NCBI GenBank assembly: GCA_023415145.1
Contig: JAEZLW010000199.1
Location: 1-43,021 of the forward strand
Reading direction: 5' to 3'
Source: Bacillota bacterium
Lineage (GTDB): Bacteria; Bacillota; Clostridia; Christensenellales; Aristaeellaceae
Length of the DNA stretch: 43,021 bases
Part shown: positions 39,972 through 43,021 of the stretch, piece after piece
Layout: every line of letters starts with the position of its first letter
Position numbering within the stretch: position 1 is the first letter of the stretch
Program-made: the position numbers and the translations under genes
Notes under the pieces: generated by a model
What the model was told of the DNA's origin: nothing
The model's database searches: none
The model's input: the letters and a program-made list of their open reading frames with translations, nothing else

Positions 39972-41171
39972 TCAGTCCACCAATACAGGCGCAAAGCTCT
40001 CCTGCCATGGCAACCCCCAGCGGTTTAACGCGTCCATAAAAGGATCGGGATCAAACTGCTCCATATTGTACACACCTGGCTTTTTCCACTTGCCGGTCAA
40101 AACCAGCATGGCGCCGATCATGGCCGGTACGCCCGTGGTGTAGGAAATGGCCTGGGATCCGACCTCCCTAAAGCATTCCTGGTGGTCACAGATGTTGTAC
40201 AGGTAATAGGTCTTGGGTTTACCGTCCTTTAATCCCCTGAAAATGCAGCCGATGTTTGTTTTGCCTTTGGTGCGGGGGCCCAGCGACGCCGGGTCGGGCA
40301 GCACGGCCTTTAAAACCTGCAGGGGTATGATTTCCTTTCCCTCGTACAGGATGGGCTTGATGGAGGTCATGCCCACGTTTTCCAGGCATTTTAAATGCGT
40401 AAGGTAGCTTTGCCCGAAGGTCATGAAAAAGCGGATGCGTTTGACGCCGGGGATGAACTTCGCCAGCGACTCGATTTCCTCATGGTGCAAAAGGTACATA
40501 TCCTTTTTGCCGATGCCTTCGAAATGATATTCCCGCTTGATCTCCATGGGCTCGGTCTCCACCCATTCGCCATTTTCCCAGTAGCTGCCCTTGGCGGTGA
40601 CTTCCCTGATGTTAATCTCCGGGTTGAAGTTGGTGGCAAAGGGATAGCCATGATCGCCACCGTTGGCATCCAGGATGTCGATCTCATGGATTTCATCAAA
40701 GTGATGCTTGAGCGCGTAGGCGGAAAATACGCTGGTGACGCCGGGATCAAAGCCGCTGCCCAGCAGCGCGGTGATACCGGCATCACGGAAGCGGTCATGG
40801 TATGCCCACTGCCACTTGTACTCAAACTTGGCGGTGTCGGTGGGCTCATAGTTGGCGGTGTCCACGTAGTCCACCTTCGTTTTAAGGCAGGCATCCATGA
40901 TGGTCAGAGCCTGATAGGGCAGCGCCAGGTTCAGCACCACATCAGGTTTGAAGCTTTCGATGAGGCGGATCAATTCTTCCACATTGTCGGCATCCACCTG
41001 GGCGGTTGATATTTTCGTCTTGCCGCCGGAAAGCTTGTCCTTCAAAGCATCGCACTTTGATTTCGTGCGGCTGGCGATCATGATTTCCTCAAACACTTCG
41101 CTGTTCTGGCAGCACTTGTGGATGGCCACGCTGGCTACGCCGCCGCAGCTGATGATGAGCGCTTTTCCCAT
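39972..41171 (-). CDS. Carboxynorspermidine/carboxyspermidine dehydrogenase (saccharopine dehydrogenase-like)
   Basis: A 399-residue NADPH-dependent enzyme with Rossmann start 'MGKALIISCGGVASVAIHKC', 'VVLNLALPYQALTIMDACL', 'VDYVDTANYEPTD' and 'LLGSGFDPGVTSVFSAYA'. It condenses putrescine (or diaminopropane) with aspartate semialdehyde and reduces the imine to the carboxy-polyamine, the substrate of NspC. GGAGGAAT precedes ATG 41171. A dispersed palindromic repeat fills the gap to the agmatinase gene. Confidence 0.94.
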   Translation of the reverse strand: MGKALIISCGGVASVAIHKCCQNSEVFEEIMIASRTKSKCDALKDKLSGGKTKISTAQVDADNVEELIRLIESFKPDVVLNLALPYQALTIMDACLKTKVDYVDTANYEPTDTAKFEYKWQWAYHDRFRDAGITALLGSGFDPGVTSVFSAYALKHHFDEIHEIDILDANGGDHGYPFATNFNPEINIREVTAKGSYWENGEWVETEPMEIKREYHFEGIGKKDMYLLHHEEIESLAKFIPGVKRIRFFMTFGQSYLTHLKCLENVGMTSIKPILYEGKEIIPLQVLKAVLPDPASLGPRTKGKTNIGCIFRGLKDGKPKTYYLYNICDHQECFREVGSQAISYTTGVPAMIGAMLVLTGKWKKPGVYNMEQFDPDPFMDALNRWGLPWQESFAPVLVD

Positions 41172-41190
41172 GGTGATTCCTCCTTGTGTA

Positions 41191-41250
41191 TAAAGGGATT
41201 CCAAAGGGATGAAGTCCCTTTGGCGGGGGTCCGGGGGCAGCCCCCCGGCT
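41191..41250. repeat. Dispersed palindromic repeat, copy 1
   Basis: AGGGATTCCAAAGGGA begins two stem-loops: CCAAAGGGA/TCCCTTTGG (41201-41209/41215-41223) and CCGGGGG/CCCCCGG around 41231-41248. The same layout recurs in opposite orientation at 42961-43021. It fills the gap between the dehydrogenase gene's ribosome-binding region and the agmatinase stop. Confidence 0.85.
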
Positions 41251-42102
41251 TCACAGTATCGTAAGCAAGAGTTCCCTAAGCACCTTCAGCGCCGTGGCCG
41301 TGGATGTTCCGCTGGGGTCATAAGGCGGCGAAAGTTCATTGATGTCACAGGCCACCACGTTTGCGGCTTTCAATGAAAGGATGGCTCCTAATAGCTCCAT
41401 GAATGTCACGCCGCCGGCTTCCGGCGTGCCGGTGCCGGGGAATGCGGAAGGGTCCAGCACATCCATGTCAATGGTGATATACAAAGGCTTGCCTTTCAGT
41501 TGTTCAACTGTTTGTGCAAAGCCCTGCAGGTCAAACTTTCGCATGGCCACATGACCCTGGGACGCCCATTGAAATTCCGGCCTGTCGCCGGAGCGGATGC
41601 CGAACTGGAAGATGCGCCCGTCGCCCAGCATGTCCCAGCAGCGCCGTATCACCGTGGCATGGGAAAGCGTTTCGCCCAGGTAATCCTCCCGCAAATCCGT
41701 ATGGGCGTCAAGGTGCAGTATGTGCAGGTCCGGATACTTCTTTGCAGCCGCCCTTACAGCGCCCAATGTGACCAGGTGCTCACCGCCCAGCATGACGGGT
41801 ATCTTGTCATCGGATAAAATGGCGGCAGCCTTTTCCTCTATCTTTTGAAGCACGGCCTGCACGTTGCCAAAGGGCAGATCAAGATCGCCCCCGTCGAATA
41901 CACTGAAGTCCGTCAGGTCCTTGTCCTGATAGGGACTGTAGGTTTCCAGGCCATAGCTTTCCGCCCGCATCACGCGGCTGGCAAACCTGGTACCGGGCCG
42001 GTACGAGGTGGTGCCGTCAAAGGGCGCGCCAAATACTACGGCCTTTGCTTCCTCGTACCCGCTGTCGCAGCCCAGGAAGGTGGATACATTTTCAGTCCAC
42101 AT
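41251..42102 (-). CDS. speB: Agmatinase
   Basis: A 283-residue ureohydrolase (arginase family) with all metal-ligand motifs: 'GGEHLVTLGAV' (His), 'LHLDAHTDLRED' (Asp-x-His-x-Asp) and 'TIDMDVLDPSAFPGTGTPE' (Asp-x-Asp). It hydrolyses agmatine to putrescine and urea, feeding both spermidine routes encoded here. ATG 42102 is chosen because GGAGG lies nine bases upstream; it overlaps the speE end by 11 bases. An arginine decarboxylase would be expected upstream, outside the window. Confidence 0.93.
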   Translation of the reverse strand: MWTENVSTFLGCDSGYEEAKAVVFGAPFDGTTSYRPGTRFASRVMRAESYGLETYSPYQDKDLTDFSVFDGGDLDLPFGNVQAVLQKIEEKAAAILSDDKIPVMLGGEHLVTLGAVRAAAKKYPDLHILHLDAHTDLREDYLGETLSHATVIRRCWDMLGDGRIFQFGIRSGDRPEFQWASQGHVAMRKFDLQGFAQTVEQLKGKPLYITIDMDVLDPSAFPGTGTPEAGGVTFMELLGAILSLKAANVVACDINELSPPYDPSGTSTATALKVLRELLLTIL

Positions 42103-42952
42103 GCTCCACATCCTCCAAAAGCCTTTGTACATAGGTGGGCAGCGCAAACGCGCCGCGATGCAAGTTGATGTTGTAGTACCGCGTATCGATCTCCAGCTTC
42201 TTCCACTCCCTGGGCCGCAAATCCTTTACAGGATGATACTCCTTGGAAGCGAAGCCGAACAGCCAGTACCCGGAAGGGTAGCTGGGAATATGCGCCTGAT
42301 ACACCCGGCTGATGGGGAAGGATTCTGTAATGCGCTTGTGGGCACGCTGCATGGCCAGCGCGTCGGCATCGTAAAAAGGGCTTTCGTGCTGGTTGACCAT
42401 GATGCCGTCGGCTTTCAGTGCCTTGTAGCAGTTGCCGTAAAACTCCCTGGTGAAGAGGCCTTCCCCCGGCCCGATGGGGTCGGTGGAATCCACCACGATC
42501 AGGTCATACTCGTTTTCCCGGCTTCTGACAAACTTCAATCCGTCCTGGTAGAATATGTGCACCCTTTTATCATCAAAGCCGCAGGCGGTAAAGGGCAGGT
42601 ATTCCCTGCACGTTTTAACAACCAATTCGTCGATTTCCACCAGGTCGATGCGCTTGATCGTCTCATAACGGCACAGCTCCCGCAAAATGCCGCCGTCGCC
42701 GGCACCGATGACCAGCACAGTTTCAACGCCAGGGTGCACGGCCATGGGTACGTGGGCCAGCATTTCATGGTAAATAAACTCATCCTTTTCGGTGAGCATC
42801 ATAAACCCGTCCAGCGTCAGAAACCTGCCGAACTCCTGCGACTCAAACACATCAATGCGCTGGAAAGCGCTTTGCCCGCTAAAAAGCTGTTTATCCACCT
42901 GAATGGACAGCTTCACCTGAGGCGTGTGCCTCTCCGAAAACCAAAATTCCAT
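42092..42952 (-). CDS. speE: Spermidine synthase (aminopropyltransferase)
   Basis: A 286-residue aminopropyltransferase starting 'MEFWFSERHTPQVKLSI', with 'LVIGAGDGGILREL' (decarboxy-SAM site), 'DLVEIDELVVKTCREYLP' and the catalytic 'LIVVDSTDPIGPGEGLFT'. It transfers aminopropyl from decarboxylated SAM to putrescine. GGAGG precedes ATG 42952. It needs an S-adenosylmethionine decarboxylase, not seen in the window and probably further upstream. Confidence 0.96.
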   Translation of the reverse strand: MEFWFSERHTPQVKLSIQVDKQLFSGQSAFQRIDVFESQEFGRFLTLDGFMMLTEKDEFIYHEMLAHVPMAVHPGVETVLVIGAGDGGILRELCRYETIKRIDLVEIDELVVKTCREYLPFTACGFDDKRVHIFYQDGLKFVRSRENEYDLIVVDSTDPIGPGEGLFTREFYGNCYKALKADGIMVNQHESPFYDADALAMQRAHKRITESFPISRVYQAHIPSYPSGYWLFGFASKEYHPVKDLRPREWKKLEIDTRYYNINLHRGAFALPTYVQRLLEDVEHVD

Positions 42953-42960
42953 ACTACCTC

Positions 42961-43021
42961 CTGCCAGGGGGCTTTGCCCCCTTAAACCCCTACCAAAGGG
43001 ACCAGTCCCTTTGGAATCCCA
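42961..43021. repeat. Dispersed palindromic repeat, copy 2 (may continue past the window)
   Basis: Two stem-loops, GGGGGC/GCCCCC (42967-42972/42976-42981) and CCAAAGGGA/TCCCTTTGG (42993-43001/43006-43014), ending GGAATCCC. In reverse complement this matches copy 1 at 41191-41250. It lies directly upstream of speE. Confidence 0.85.

Noticed and set aside
42008..42985. 325-codon plus-strand frame opposite speE/speB
   Set aside because: Shadow of two enzymes with complete catalytic motifs; no ribosome site.

Overview
The window reads as chromosomal DNA of a Gram-positive, probably anaerobic Bacillota of class Clostridia. Evidence: SpoIIID next to an MreB/Mbl-type actin, an ecfA1-ecfA2-ecfT-truA cluster, a clostridial-style polyamine operon (speE-speB-carboxynorspermidine dehydrogenase-nspC), binding-protein-dependent sugar importers without their own ATPase, strong purine-rich Shine-Dalgarno sites and a Pel operon without outer-membrane parts. 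Base composition is moderate (by eye, not computed). A family or genus cannot be named from the sequence alone.

Layout. (1) 1-7258, plus strand: carbohydrate utilisation operon: tail of a GH31 alpha-glucosidase, GH65 phosphorylase, two ABC permeases, a binding protein, a Gfo/Idh/MocA oxidoreductase and a ThuA-domain protein. (2) 7522-18463, plus strand: a tightly coupled Pel exopolysaccharide operon: an SDR-PelD fusion with a degenerate GGDEF domain and an intact RxxD c-di-GMP site, a PelE-like TM/TPR protein, PelA deacetylase, PelF glycosyltransferase and PelG transporter. It runs without a break into a CotH-kinase lipoprotein, a VTC (polyphosphate polymerase-fold) protein and a DUF4956 membrane protein. 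A secreted DUF4832 barrel protein follows at 18662 after a palindromic repeat. (3) 20075-24735: accessory stretch with a DUF1905/YdeI protein, a GNAT, a beta-propeller, a serine hydrolase and a decayed second copy of the DUF1905/YdeI gene. (4) 24822-30917: a cation/proton antiporter with a possible leader peptide, a YbjQ-family protein, a second ABC sugar importer and a GNAT. (5) 30919-36960, minus strand: serine hydrolase, MreB/Mbl, SpoIIID, a dense hairpin array, then truA and the ECF transporter core. (6) 37323-38853: PadR regulator with a clear promoter/operator, coupled to a BtrH-like enzyme. (7) 38834-42952, minus strand: polyamine operon, with a dispersed palindromic repeat inside it and upstream of it.

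How it works together. The Pel genes supply a c-di-GMP-gated inner-membrane synthase/transport complex with deacetylation. The attached CotH/VTC/DUF4956 trio suggests that a phosphotransfer or polyphosphate-like step is part of the same surface-polymer pathway. That is the most interesting and least described part of the window. Both sugar importers probably borrow a shared MsmX/UgpC-type ATPase encoded elsewhere. The polyamine operon combines the decarboxy-SAM route (SpeE) with the carboxy-aminopropyl route (dehydrogenase plus NspC).
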